Made by a program: the position numbers and the translations under genes. Of a DNA stretch of 64,000 nucleotides, positions 21,956 through 33,019 are shown one piece after another. A model generated the notes under the pieces. The model worked only from the letters and a program-made list of their open reading frames with translations. It was not told where the DNA came from and made no database searches. Each line of letters starts with the position of its first letter. Position 1 is the stretch's first letter. The DNA is from Diabrotica undecimpunctata. Its lineage: Eukaryota > Arthropoda > Insecta > Coleoptera > Chrysomelidae. The stretch spans positions 15,987,883-16,051,882 of the forward strand of contig NC_092808.1 of the NCBI RefSeq assembly GCF_040954645.1, in the 5' to 3' direction.

Positions 21956-22665
21956 TGATAGCATTACTAAATATATAATCGAACACCTCTCTACCCTAAG
22001 GTGTGAGGTAAATACAAATACAGGTTACAGATATACATTACATCTCAAATCCAATGAAAATACAGAATTTTTTTTTACTCTATTCTGTGCACGAATTTTG
22101 TCCATTCTTTCTTGTTTTTTGCCTTATTTTGAGCTTCTGACCATTCCATTCCCCTACTTTTCAAAATCTGCCCTACTTCGTCATCCCAGGTTTTCCGTGG
22201 TCAGCCTTCGGTTTTAAACTTTTTCACTTTAGCCTTCCAGACTTGCTTAACGGGTCGGTTGTCGCTTATTCGGCACAGATGACCAAACCATTTTATTGTG
22301 TTTCAATAGCGTGTAGTACAGATTCTATGCCCAGTTCTTCTCTAACATCTTCATTTCTTATTTTGTCTCGTCGTGTTATAGCTTTGACTCATCTTAGATA
22401 TTTCATATCAATGGCTTGTATCTTGCTTTTTAATTGCTTTGTTAAAACCCAGCTCTCGCTTCCATATATCAAGATTGGTCGGAATACTGTCTTATAAACT
22501 GCCATTTTGGTTCTTCCGCTGATTTCAGGTTTACCTATGAATGCTCTACTAAGATTATGGTACACTTTTGAAGCACTACTTATTCTTTCTGTTATTTCAT
22601 TCTGCATGGTACCTTCTCTGTCTATTGTAATCCCTAGATATTTGAATGCATCTACTTGTTCTATG

Positions 22666-24502
22666 TCAAGAAAATAAAAATATCAAGAAATTAATAAACA
22701 AATAAAACAGAAAATAAAACAAGCTAAGGAAACATGGATGTCCATTAAATGTGGAGAAATTGAGGAATGTGAGGCAAGGTATGACACTTTCAACACCCAT
22801 AAGAAGGTTAAAGAAATGATTTCAGGGAATCGCAACAAACCAATCGGGATATTAACAAATACAGATGGTACCACTATAACTGATACGCAAGACAAATTAC
22901 GTAGATGGAAAGAATATATTGAACACCTATTTTATGACCAAAAAGTAGAACAATTAGAAGTTGACGGAGAAATCACGGGACCAGAAATAATGAAAGAGGA
23001 AGTTATTTATGCCATAAAACACACAAAAGGTAGAAAAGCTCCAGGACCCGATAATATTCCAATTGAACTATTGAAGATAATTGATGAAGATAATATTGAT
23101 GTCTTGGTAGACCTTTTTAACTCCATATACAAGACGAGACACATACCCAAAGAATGGCTTCTCTCAACTTTTGTAACGATTCCAAAAATCACAAATGCTA
23201 AAGATTGAAATGACTATCGGACAATTGCATTAATGAGCCACACATTGAAAACCTTCCTTAAAATCATACATAACAGAATCCACATGAAATTAGAACAAGA
23301 AATAAGTGATTCACAGATGGGTTTTAGAAAAGTTCTAGGAACTAGAGAAGCATTATTCTGAGTCAATGTTCTGACACAACGTTTTCAGCGTCCTGAAAAC
23401 AGGACATATATGCTTGCTTCATAGACTTTAAAAAAGCTTTTGACCGAGTTCAACATGAAAAGCTTTTAAGTATTCTTAAGACCAAAAACATAGATAGTAG
23501 AGATCTACAAATTATATCGAATCTGTATCAAAATCAGAAAGCAAGAATAAGGGTCGAAGGAGAACTGACAGAGAAAGTAAGTATACTTAGAGGAGTTCGA
23601 CAAGGGTGCATACTTTCACCACTCTTATTCAACGTCTACAGTGAAGTGATATTTCAAGAAGCTTTATTGGATATTGTGGAAGGTATTTTGGTCAACGGAA
23701 ATAGCATTAATAATATTAGATATGCGGACGATACGGTCATATTTGCAACTGATATGGAAGATCTACAGTACATAATACAACATGTATACAATGCATGTGA
23801 AAGGTACGGACTGCAAATGAATCTCAAGAAAACGAAATCAATGATATTTTCAAAAAAACCACAAAATGTAGATAACCTGATCATCAATAATACAACGATC
23901 GAAGGAGTAACAACATATAAATATTTAGGAACGTGGCTAACCGGAGATGGAGATCAAACAAAAGAAATCAGATCTAGAATAGAAATGGCAAGAAACGCGT
24001 TCATAAAATTGAAGAACTTACTTTGCAACCGTAACCTTACTCTAGATATCCGCACAAGAATGCTACATTGTTACGTTTTTTCTACTTTACTATACGGCAT
24101 GGAAGCGTGGACAATAAAACAGTCTGAAATCAAAAAATTAAACTCCTTTGAGATGTGGTGCTACAGGAGAATCCACAGAATATCGTGGACTGAAAAAGTA
24201 ACTAATATAGAGGTGTTACAAAGAATGAAGAAATAATGTGAAGTCATAAAAACTGTTAAAATTAGAAAGATTCAATATCTGGGTCATATAATGAGGGGCG
24301 AGAAGTACGTATTACTTAGATTAATTATGCAAGGGAAAATACAAGGGAAGGGAAACCCAGGACGACGCAAAATATCCTGGCTAAGAAATTTGAGAGAGTG
24401 GTTCGGTTGCAGCTCATTAGAATTATTCAGAAGCGCGGCCAATAAAATTAAGATAGCGATGATGATTTCCAACCTCCGATAGGAGAAGGAACCTGAAGAA
24501 GA
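22666..24502 (+). mobile_element. LINE A inserted into LINE B
   Basis: The 12-bp repeat ACTTGTTCTATG occurs at 22654-22665 and 24503-24514. In the uninterrupted LINE B copy 2 (complement of 40366-40377) it occurs once, which proves the insertion. The inserted unit is 1.84 kb, plus strand, 5' truncated before the RT, and ends in a GAAGAA tail. Since LINE B carries its own 15-bp duplication, LINE A arrived later. Confidence 0.9.
22690..24485 (+). pseudogene. LINE A reverse transcriptase ORF with stops
   Basis: The frame gives KQAKETWMSIKCGEIEEC, EVIYAIKHTKGRKAPGPDNI, PKEWLLSTFVTIPK, a TGA at 23206, QMGFRKVLGTREALF, a TGA, and, after a frameshift near 23400, FIDFKKAFDRVQHEKLL (motif A), LRGVRQGCILSPLLFNVYSE. 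From 23646: NINNIRYADDTVIFATDMED (catalytic YADD), LQMNLKKTKSMIFSK, YKYLGTWLTGDGDQTKEIRS, MLHCYVFSTLLYGMEAWTIK, FEMWCYRRIHRISWTEKV, stop at 24233, YLGHIMRGEKYVLLRLIM and SWLRNLREWFGCSSLELFR. RT and C-terminus are all present, but at least four stops or shifts disable it. This copy is the reference for the A fragments elsewhere in the window. Confidence 0.85.
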
Positions 24503-25982
24503 ACTTGTTCTATGAGTTGTTGGTTAATTTCTATGTTAACATTTTGGTTAGTTTTCGCTATTAGCATCACCTTGGTTTTCTTAACATTAATCTTCATGTT
24601 TCTAATTGCCAGCTCATTATTCCATCTATCTATATTTTTCTGGAGGTCCCTCTTGTTGGAAGCGCATAACATGAGATCATCTGCGAATGCACACTCAGCT
24701 ATACAAACCGGTCGTAGTTTACTATATCCGATATGTACTTTGTGTATACTTGCTTTTGTTTCCTTAATTATGTCGTCAATAATGAATATGAACAGTGTGG
24801 GGCTCATAACACCTCCTTGTCTTAGACCCTCGTTTATTGCAAACATCTCTGATTCCAAGTTATCCTTACGTACATAACTCTTGTTATTTTGATACAGACT
24901 TTTGATAGCACCTGTTAGTTGATGGTCAATATTTCTATTTTGCAGACTTTTCCAAACTGCTTCCTGGGACACTCTGTCAAATGCTTTCTCAATATCTAGA
25001 AATGCCATATATATTTCTGTGTTCTTTATTCTAGCTTTCTCAATTATTTGTTTCAACGTAAATATATGGTCTTGCGTACTGTGTCCCTTTCTAAACCCAC
25101 TTTGTACTTCATCCAGATGTGGTTCAACGATGTGTCTTAATTTCTTTTCTAGGATGCTTTTATATATTTTGGAGACGATACTGAGTAGATTAATTCCTCT
25201 ATAATTTTCACAAGAACTTGGGTCTCCTTTCTTAAAGATTGGTAGTATTATGCCAATTCTCCAATCTTCGGGGACTGTACATCGGTTCCAAGCCATGTTC
25301 ATAATTTTGGTTAAAAATTCAACTCCTTTCGGTCCCATTGTCTTTAACATTTCAGCAGTGATTTTGTCATGACCAGCTGATTTACCTTTCTTTGTATTAT
25401 TAATTGCTTCTTTGACTTCTATTTGAATATAATTTTGTTGTCCATGTTCTCCTTCTACTTCTATCATTACAGTTTCCTCTTTCGGTTGTCTTGGTGTTAG
25501 GAGTTTGCTGAAGTATTGTCTCCATCTTTCCATAATCTCATTTGGTCTGATAATCAGTGTGCCGTCTTTACGTTTCACCTGTTTCATCGTTGTTTCTTTA
25601 CCTTTTCTTAGCGTCTTTAGTGCCTTGTAAAACAATTTTTGGTTACCCCGACTATCTGCCTCCATCTTCATTCCAAACTCATCCCAGGCTTTCTTCTTCT
25701 TCTTCAGTACCATTTCTTTGACAACCTTTCTTTGTCGTTTATATTCTTCGTAACTATTTTTTGTTTTCTTGTTTAAGTATATTTTCCATTTCTGTTTTTA
25801 TATTTTATTTGGGCTTTTAATTCATCGTCCCACCTTCGTGTTTGCTTCTTATTTCTGTTTACATGGTTTATTCCACACGTTTCTTTTGCTGTCGTCACGA
25901 TGGTTTCTTTAAATTGTTTCCAAGTTTCCTGTAAGTTGTCAGTACTATGTGCATTAGTTAATTAGGTTGATAGCATTACTAA

Positions 25983-26700
25983 CAAGAATAATATCGTGAA
26001 ATTTAGTTATTAACATAATGGGATATCCCTGTGGTTCTAGGGCGAAAAGTTCTATTTCCATTTTTTAAATTTTCTCGTAAATAATTTTGTACTACATTTA
26101 ACACTGTCTTTCCAATTCTCTTAAACTTTTTCGATAGTTCTGTGAGTAAAGTCCTGATGTGGTGAGATGGACACGAGCACGATGCCGAAAATGGAGACCT
26201 TTTAAACTCAGTATAAAAGGACCTTTAAGAAGACCCCCGAAGATATGGTATCACAGCTGAACATCAATATCACAAGAGCTGGGATGATTAAAAAGACCAT
26301 GTTCTACTGTATAATATGCCTATATATAATAATATGCTGGAATAAGCAATCGACCATTTACTGACCAACAGCTTAGGGCGGATGAGCTAGTAAGTGGAAG
26401 GACACTCTGTTGTCCCAAAACTGAAAAATTGGTCTCGAAGATGGAAGAACCAAGAAAGTGGTCAATGGCATCAGAATGTAGAAGGCAACGAGAAACCACT
26501 GCATTAAAGGTCCCCAATGACATCTCTAGTATAAATTATAATGGCTAGCACTATTTGCGCAAGAGACATTATTGATTACGGTAATCAAAGACCAAAATCC
26601 GGCAGAGAAGGACAACCATCAGAACGCAAGGCCTCCTCGGTCGTCAACATGTGAAACCCTTGCACAAAACACCAAAAAAAAAATACTCAACCCTCTTAGA
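25983..26700. other. Likely 5' non-coding part of a LINE A copy
   Basis: No supported frame. The GA-rich stretch 26170-26640 precedes an endonuclease start at about 26703 on the plus strand, so it may be 5' UTR of that LINE. This is inferred from position only. Confidence 0.35.
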
Positions 26701-26702
26701 TA

Positions 26703-27650
26703 AAAATAGCTACCTGGAATGTAAGAAGTATGTATCAGCCTGGAAAATTGTAAAATGTTATTAAAGAGAAAGAGAGGCTAAATATAGATATATTTGGGGT
26801 TAGCGATGTACAATGGTCAGGAAATGGGGAGATAACAATAAATAACCACAATATTTATTACACTGGAGGAGACAAAACTGATCATCGATACGGACTAGCT
26901 TTCACCATAAGCAACACTATTAGAAAATCAGTGCTAGGTGTGATTCAAATCTCAGAAAGAATAATAATGCTAAAGATGATAAGACCGAAGATGAGATCGA
27001 AAAGTTTTATTCAGAATTGCACAATACAATCAAGTAACAAAATCTAGAGATATTACTTACATTTTAGGAGACTTTAATGCAAAAATTGGAGTAGGTACAG
27101 TTGAAAATATAGTTGGACAGTTCGGATTAGGAACTAGAAACGAGAGAGGAGAAAGGCTCATAGAATTCTGCCAAGAAAAAAATATGGTAATTGCCAATAC
27201 TTGGTTTCAGCTTCCTAAGGGAAGACTATATACATAGACGTCTCCTTCACATACAGAAAATCACATTGTCAGAAACCAGATAGACTTTATACTCGTAAAT
27301 AGCAGATGTAAAAACTCTATAACCTCAGTTAAAACTTATCCTGGAGCATATGTTAACTCCATACTCCATACGACCATAATCCGTTAGTTGCTGACGTGAA
27401 AATAAAATAAAAGAACTGAGCCCGGAAAACAACAACCAAAAATTAATGTAAGAATGCTAAAAAACGAAGAAATAAAAAACAAATTAAAAAATAATGTGAA
27501 TTTTAATATGCAAAAAACACTAATTGACAACAAACAAATTATGGATGTAAATAAAAAGTGGTATAATATAAAAAACATATTACTAAAACCAGCTCAAGAA
27601 AGTTTGATACAACATAGGTCAGAGGCTGAAAATAGTGGATGACAGAAGAA
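26703..27650 (+). pseudogene. LINE apurinic-like endonuclease domain
   Basis: The plus strand gives IATWNVRSMYQPGKL-stop, ERLNIDIFGVSDVQWSGNG, DHRYGLAFTISNTIRKSVLG. After a gap and frameshift come YILGDFNAKIGVGTVEN, GLGTRNERGERLIEFCQEKN, ANTWFQL, VRNQIDFILVNSRCKNSI, then the linker PKINVRMLKNEEIKNKLKN. TWNVRS, GDFNAKIG and the ID-F-LV block are the APE-type endonuclease motifs that nick target DNA for LINE insertion. The His in SDHNP has decayed. RT is absent because the copy ends at 27650. It is probably family A or a close relative. Confidence 0.75.
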
Positions 27651-27926
27651 ATACTACGCTTATATTTCTGGGCATTATATTAATGGTTGCTGTTATTTTT
27701 TCGATAATCGATACACCCTTACGTCCAATACTTTTAGGTTTGATTGTTGGCGTATGAAGAAATAATCAATAATGGACCTTAGCCTTCTTGTTGGCTGTGT
27801 TCATGTATATTTGTGTTTGTCTTTATGAGCGTAGAATCCATTTGTTACTTTTAACGATATGCTTTCACAAAGGCCAATAAGTCATGCACCGTTTTTATTT
27901 AAAATACTTTCAATAACCTGGCAGGA

Positions 27927-30354
27927 GACTACAACGCAAAAATTGGCAAAGAACCTAACCTAAGACCGACAATAGGACAACACAGCTTCCACGATATCTC
28001 AAGCGTAGAGCTAGCATCGGCTAACAATATGCTTGTAAAGTCTACTATGTTCCAACATAAAAAAATTCATAAACAGACTTGGGTCTCTAATGACCACTCC
28101 ACGCGGAACCAAATTGACCACGTAATTATCGATGCTAGACATGGAAGTAATGTGCTGGATGTAAGAAGCCTCAGGAGAGCAGATGGAGATACAGACCATC
28201 ACCTAGTAAGAGCAAAAATCAGGTTGAGAATATCTTCAGAGAAACCTAAGGCCAACGAAGCATTAGAACAGTGGAACACCGAGAAAATGCAAAATGAGGA
28301 AATCCGAGAAAATTACAAACAAGAAATTAAACAGCATCTAAATACAGTAGACCAGAGCAATGATGTCGAAAGGCTGTGGCAACAAATCGAAAAATCAATT
28401 ATGGAGTCAGCAGAACTAATAATAGGAAAAAGCAGGAAGAGAACAAGGAAATGGTTTGATAGAAAATGTCAAGAAAAACTACACGACAGACATATAAAAC
28501 AAAACATTATGCTTCAACAAGGAACAGCAGAAAGTAGGGAAAACTATGCAACTTCACGCCGAGGAACAAGAAAATTAGATAAGAAGAAGAACAAGAAAAG
28601 GAATACGCAACAGTGTCAAACGAAAAGAAAGGCTTCAGACCTAGATGCGTGTCTGTACTCAGAAAAAATGATGAATTAATAATAAATGAAAAAGAACTGC
28701 TTCAAACATGGCAAGAATATTTCAAAACTTTACTAAACATACATCAAGAGGAAGAACATGGAGAAAATATATATTTTGGGGCGGACCTACCGGTAGAGGA
28801 CCCCGAACTAGATGAAACATTGCCAGCAATTACCAAATTGAAGAACGGAAAAGCTCCAGGCTCTGACAATATATTGGCTGAATTCCTTAAGCACGAAGGA
28901 GAAACTCTACATAGACAAATACACAAACTAATAACACTTATATGAAAAGAAGAGAAAATACCAACAAAATGGCACGAAAGTGTAATAATCCCCATCCAAA
29001 AAAAGGGAGACAAAACCAAGTGCTCTAATTATAGAGGCATCTCCCTACTTAATACGGCATCTCAAAACTTGGCGAACATTCTATTAAGTAGGCTGACACC
29101 GTTTGTAAAAAATTTCATGGAGGAATACCAAGCCGGCTTCAGAAAACATAAATCGACCATAGATCAGATCTTTACTCTAAGACAGCTACTTGAAAAAGGA
29201 CGGAAATTCAATAGAACTATCCATTATCTCTTCATAGATTTCCGGCAAGCGTACGACAGCATTAAAAGGGATCAGATGTGGAATGCAATGGCAGAATTTT
29301 CAGTTCCAAAAAAACTTATCCAGCTTGTTAAGTTATGTGTAAATAGCTGTAGATACAGAATACGGATAGGTAACAAACTCTCAGAATATTTCGAAATAAG
29401 CAGTGGCCTGAAACAAGGAGATGCGCTGTCACCTCTCCTCTTTAATATCATCCTGGAAAAAGTAGTAAGAGCAGCACAACTTAAAACAGAATTACTGACA
29501 GTAAATGGACCAAAATGACTACTATCATTCGCAGATGACATTGACATTGTGGGAAACACAGTCACCAATGTGAAGGAGACTTTTAATAAATTGGAGGTAG
29601 AGGCAAAGAAACCTGGTCTAAGGGTAAACGAAGAGAAAACCAAATACATGTGCATCAAAAGACAAAAGAGACGAGATAGAATAGGGCAAAATGTTACAAT
29701 AGACCCATATAACTTTGAAAGAGTGGAGAGTTTTTATTATCTCGGAGCAACAATCACTGCAGATAACAATATCGCGGAAGAGATTAAAAGAAGAATTCAG
29801 GCAGCAAACAGATGTATGTACAGCCTCCACAATACTATTAAATCTAAAAACCTAACGCGAACATCAAAAATTAGAATATATAAAACGGTAATTAGACCGT
29901 TGCTCATGTATGGGTGTGAGACGAGGACCCTGACCAAAGAAACTGAAAGAAAACTTGGATGTTTTGAGAGGAAAATCCTCAGAAGAATCTTTGGGTCTTA
30001 TCACGACATTAATAGCAACCAATACCGAATGAGAATAAATGCTGAGGTCAAGCAGATGTATAGAGCGAGCGATATAGTCCAAGAGATTAAATCCCAACGT
30101 CTAAGATGGGCTGGCCATGTCCATAGACTCCCTAATAACCGCCTTGCCAAGCTAATATGGGAGGAAGCCCCCACAGGAAGAAAGCCCTTAGGACGTCCAC
30201 GAATGCGATGGAGAGACAATATATGGTCAGATCTAAGAACAATGGGGCTACCCACTGACCCAACTATTATGGACCACCGTTCAAGATGGAAGCTAGTTGT
30301 GCAGTCAGCCAAAACCCACCCCGGGTTGTAGTGCTACGAGAAGAAGAAGAAGAA
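27927..30354 (+). mobile_element. LINE C, 5' truncated, inserted in another LINE
   Basis: The direct repeat GGCAGGA flanks the unit at 27920-27926 and 30355-30361. The element starts within its endonuclease (YNAKIG) and ends with a GAAGAAGAAGAAGAAG tail after the ORF stop. It interrupts the minus-strand endonuclease fragment described at 27680-30480. Confidence 0.75.
27930..30331 (+). pseudogene. LINE C endonuclease/RT ORF, nearly intact
   Basis: Order of blocks: YNAKIGKEPNLRPTIGQHS, STRNQIDHVIIDARHGSNVL, DGDTDHHLVRAKIR (endonuclease His), a long linker. Then ITKLKNGKAPGSDNILAEFL, PTKWHESVIIPIQKKGDKTK, YQAGFRKHKSTIDQIFTLRQ, FIDFRQAYDSI (motif A), SGLKQGDALSPLLFNIILE, LLSFADDIDIVGN (FADD), ESFYYLGATITADNNIAEEI, VIRPLLMYGCETRTLTKETE, FERKILRRIFGSY, QRLRWAGHVHRLPNN, GRPRMRWRDNIWSDLRTMGL and a proper stop at 30329. 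Defects are a frameshift near 28610, a TGA at 28943 and a TGA at 29516. Only the N-terminal endonuclease is missing. It is the best preserved RT after LINE B copy 2 and LINE E. Confidence 0.85.
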
Positions 30355-30481
30355 GGCAGGATGAATACTTCCTTGTTTTTCTTAATTCCTACTAATACTT
30401 TCAGTAGATTATCGTAAAATTTTTGATATATTTTATTGTCATTTTTTGTCAGCTCTACCATGACATTTTACTAATTTATTA

Positions 30482-30810
30482 TAATGGTTACAGCTACACT
30501 CCTTTCAACTACTTTATGTCATCAAAGTGCCACAAACTTCTTGTATATTGCAAAATTTACCCGATATGTTTCAAAATTTATGTTATAAAGATATACTTCC
30601 ATTTTGTTTAAAATAATAGGTACTACTTGCCGAGTACGCCTTGTGTAGTAGATGGCAATTTAGTAATTATTATTATTAAGTCTCTAACCTTCGCATTTCT
30701 TGCGTACCAATTACCCCAAAATTAAACGTCCAATTGCTATTTCTAAATCTCCCCAAGTCAAGGATCTTAAGATACTAGCCATTAACCTTGCTCCAAAATT
30801 TTCCTAAAAT
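30482..30810. other. No gene recognised
   Basis: AT-rich transition from the LINE fragment to the CpG-rich stretch. Confidence 0.4.
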
Positions 30811-31308
30811 CGCACTAGATCCATGCAATTACAAAGGCAATCGCCACGCTCGATGCACACCCTCCCACCTGTCGCTCTTTTTCAACCGAGACCTCTCTTA
30901 AATTTCTTATTTCTTCTTCTCCGAGAGAGAAGAAATGCGTCAACCTCATTTCTTTACCAAAAGTACCGTAAGTTGTTACGTCGCGGAGTGTACGGCGCAT
31001 CGATAGTGTTTTGTCTTTTATCTCGGATTGCTCAGCCGAATCGATCGCGACAGGTGACTCAAAACTTGCGTTCTGTTTTTCTTTCTTTTCGGATATTTGA
31101 AATTTACGTTAGTGACCTCGATCGCGATTGTGATTTTTCGACCTCGGAGTGAAAATGGTGGAGTTTGTGCGGCTTTTTGATTTACAGGGTGATTTTTGAG
31201 TGATAAGAACAGGAATTAGGTAAAGGAAAAGTAAAAGTTGCAAAGTTAAGAAAAGTTGTTTAAAGTAGTAGTGGCTTTATTAGAATTTGATAGTTTTATA
31301 GCCCGAAA
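30811..31308 (+). promoter_or_regulatory. CpG-rich stretch, possible host promoter and first exon
   Basis: In an otherwise AT-rich window this stretch is rich in CG dinucleotides, especially 30980-31150 (ACGTCGCGGAG, CATCGATAG, AATCGATCGCGACAGG, CCTCGATCGCGATTG). It has no repeat or transposon motif that I recognise. A short ATG frame (MVEFVRLFDLQGDF) starts at 31155. CCCGAAA|GTAAGTG at 31302-31315 would be a good splice donor, so 30811-31308 could be a 5' exon, mostly untranslated, of a host gene. The strand is inferred from that donor only. Confidence 0.25.
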
Positions 31309-31315
31309 GTAAGTG

Positions 31316-31800
31316 TTATTTTTACAATTTTTCTGGATTTATACTGGAAACGTAATGTAAGTTTTGAATTATTTACCCTACTTTTCATTTGGCTTTTGCG
31401 CCAAAAAGAAAAAGTTTTATTTAACATTACCTTTTTATCTGCCTTCCAATAATTACAAATATCTCATATTTTTGCGTGTTTATTGGTGGATTAATACCTT
31501 TAAGGAAAATTGTAACTCCATCTTTTGCGCGGTCAGTCAATATTTTGACCATTGTGGTGTCATCAATTGTAGGTATCTATATGATAAAACCATCTTTTTT
31601 TTCTGTTTAGTATCTACTAATTTATAAATATATCCTGTACGTTGTCTTGGACGCCGTTTTTAATAGTCTTTTGTATTGTGGCTGTGTTGAGTCATGTTAC
31701 TGGCTTTATAAATTCTTGATTTCATCTCAGTATTAATATACTGATTAAGTGTAGAAACCATATAGTGTCATTAAGGCATGCTGTATTCTATTGCCGTGTT
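31316..31800. other. No gene recognised
   Basis: AT-rich; compatible with an intron after the possible donor at 31309, but nothing shows it. Confidence 0.3.
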
Positions 31801-31809
31801 ATACTTGAT

Positions 31810-32770
31810 CTCTCTCATCTTTCTTTAGTTTTTCATAGCTGGTCCATGTAATCCCAAGATACTTAACTTCTATTACTTGTTCAATGCTGAACCAATCAAT
31901 TTCTAAATAAAATATGTCTTGTTCGATCTTTGTTTTGGTTGACATCATCCATTTTAAATTCTTTTGCTCTTGTGTTGCATTTATTCTTCTTTTTCAGCCT
32001 TTATTTATCCATTGTTGGACATAGGCCTCCTCCAATTGCTTCCACGCTTTTCTATCTTATGCAATTCCCATCCGCTGCTTTCCAGCTACAGCTGTTATAT
32101 CGTTTATCCATTGTCATCTCAATGTCGCTATTTTTCCATGATGTCAGTTACTTTAGTTCTTCGACGTATTTCGGTGTTAGAAATTTTGTCTCTGAGGCTT
32201 TTAAGTGTATTGGGATTTTCCTGTCTTTTACAATGAAGCTCAACTTAGCGAAAGCAACCCATGACAATTGTGTCCTTCTTTTAATTTCTAGGGGTTGATT
32301 TTCCTTTTCGTTTTTAATTGCATGTCCTAGCATCTATTAAATAGTCTTTATTATTGACCATATTTATCTTATGCTATGCTATCAGTATTGCGACATCTGC
32401 AAACAGAGTATTTTGACTTCTTTATTTTCCATTCTGGATTTTCTTCTTTTATTGACGATTTTAAGGACTTCGTTAATAAATTTATTAAAGAGCATAGATC
32501 TTAATAAGTCTCCCTGTTGTGTTTCTTTGCTTATGTCTGTGGGTTCCATAAGTGATGTATCTATTCTGACTTCCATCTAGTTCTTTTGGTAGATATTTTT
32601 AATAGTTTTGATGATATTAAAGAAAACTTCTCTTTTATGCAAAAGATGAATAACATCTTACTCTGTCGAGTGCTTTCTTTAAGTCGATAAGGTATAGAAA
32701 CGATGTTTTATTATAATCTAACAATTTCTCGATAAGTAGCTTAATGACGAACACTGCATTTGTACAGGGT
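31810..32770 (-). pseudogene. Degenerate LINE E-like RT
   Basis: Minus-strand pieces match LINE E (59.0-60.9 kb): YLIDLKKAFDRVR (motif A region), PTDISKETQQGDLLRSMLFN (RT turn block), MLGHAIKNEKENQPLEIKRR then TQLSWVAFAKLSFIVKDRKI (LINE E: YLGHEIKISRDNQ, RRINLAWAAFGKMKDIFRSK), DIEMTMDKRYNSC and WKAADGN near the end. The FADD box is not readable. Heavily mutated and inactive. Confidence 0.6.
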
Positions 32771-33019
32771 GTCCTAAATTGGTACATTTTGATAGAAAAT
32801 AAGTAGCCAAGATGGCATGATTTCTTTTTTCGTTATAGTAACGATGGCTCAATCAAATCGTGAATAGCTAACCACATTAACGAGATACAGGCCATTATTG
32901 AAAAATGACAAAAACGATAAGGTTATATATCTTCTTTATTAAGAAAAAATTTAAAAAACTTTATTGGAACTTTTGATAGATTATATTATAGGGTTCAGTG
33001 ATGTACAAGAAGAAGAGAT

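Larger units (their letters stand above)
22085..25960 (-). pseudogene. LINE B reverse transcriptase ORF (interrupted)
   Basis: Right block: ETWKQFKETIVTTAKETCG, RRWDDELKAQIKYKNRN, then (frameshift near 25795) KKAWDEFGMKMEADSRGNQK, the RT with IGIILPIFKKGDPSSCENYR, VQSGFRKGHSTQDHIF, MAFLDIEKAFDRV (motif A), GLRQGGVMSPTLFIFIIDD and CAFADDLMLCA (catalytic FADD). The block ends at INQQLIEQV where LINE A is inserted. Left block: MQNEITERISSASKVYHNLS, VFRPILIYGSESWVLT, IDMKYLR, then FGHLCRISDNRPVKQV-type tail in other frames. The protein is RTE-like by layout. Apart from the nested insertion it is close to copy 2 at 39.2 kb. Confidence 0.85.
21971..25967 (-). mobile_element. LINE B, copy 1, split by a nested LINE A
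   Basis: A 15-bp direct repeat, TGATAGCATTACTAA, at 21956-21970 and 25968-25982 marks both ends of a minus-strand LINE. Its 3' end is on the left: a short TA tract, then 3' UTR matching that of copy 2 at 41.0 kb. The reading frame runs in two blocks, 24515-25960 (linker and RT) and 22085-22653 (C-terminus), separated by the nested LINE A. The 5' end is truncated inside the region between endonuclease and RT. Confidence 0.85.
27680..30480 (-). pseudogene. RTE-type endonuclease fragment split by LINE C
   Basis: Two minus-strand pieces join across the LINE C insertion. Right piece (30480-30355): KNDNKIYQKFYDNLLKVL, IKKNKEVFILPG. Left piece (27919-27680): LIGLCESISLKVTNGFYAHK, DKHKYT-stop-TQPTRRLRSIIDYF, QSNLKVLDVRVYR. 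The order KEVFI(L)GDFN ... TNTxF..K..HKYTW ... IIDYxI matches the second half of the APE endonuclease of RTE-like LINEs. The insertion falls near the GDFN box. Stops and shifts make it a relic. Confidence 0.65.

Noticed and set aside
24512..24877. 121-codon plus-strand frame
   Set aside because: Antisense shadow of the LINE B RT; the same shadow appears opposite copy 2 at 40002-40523.
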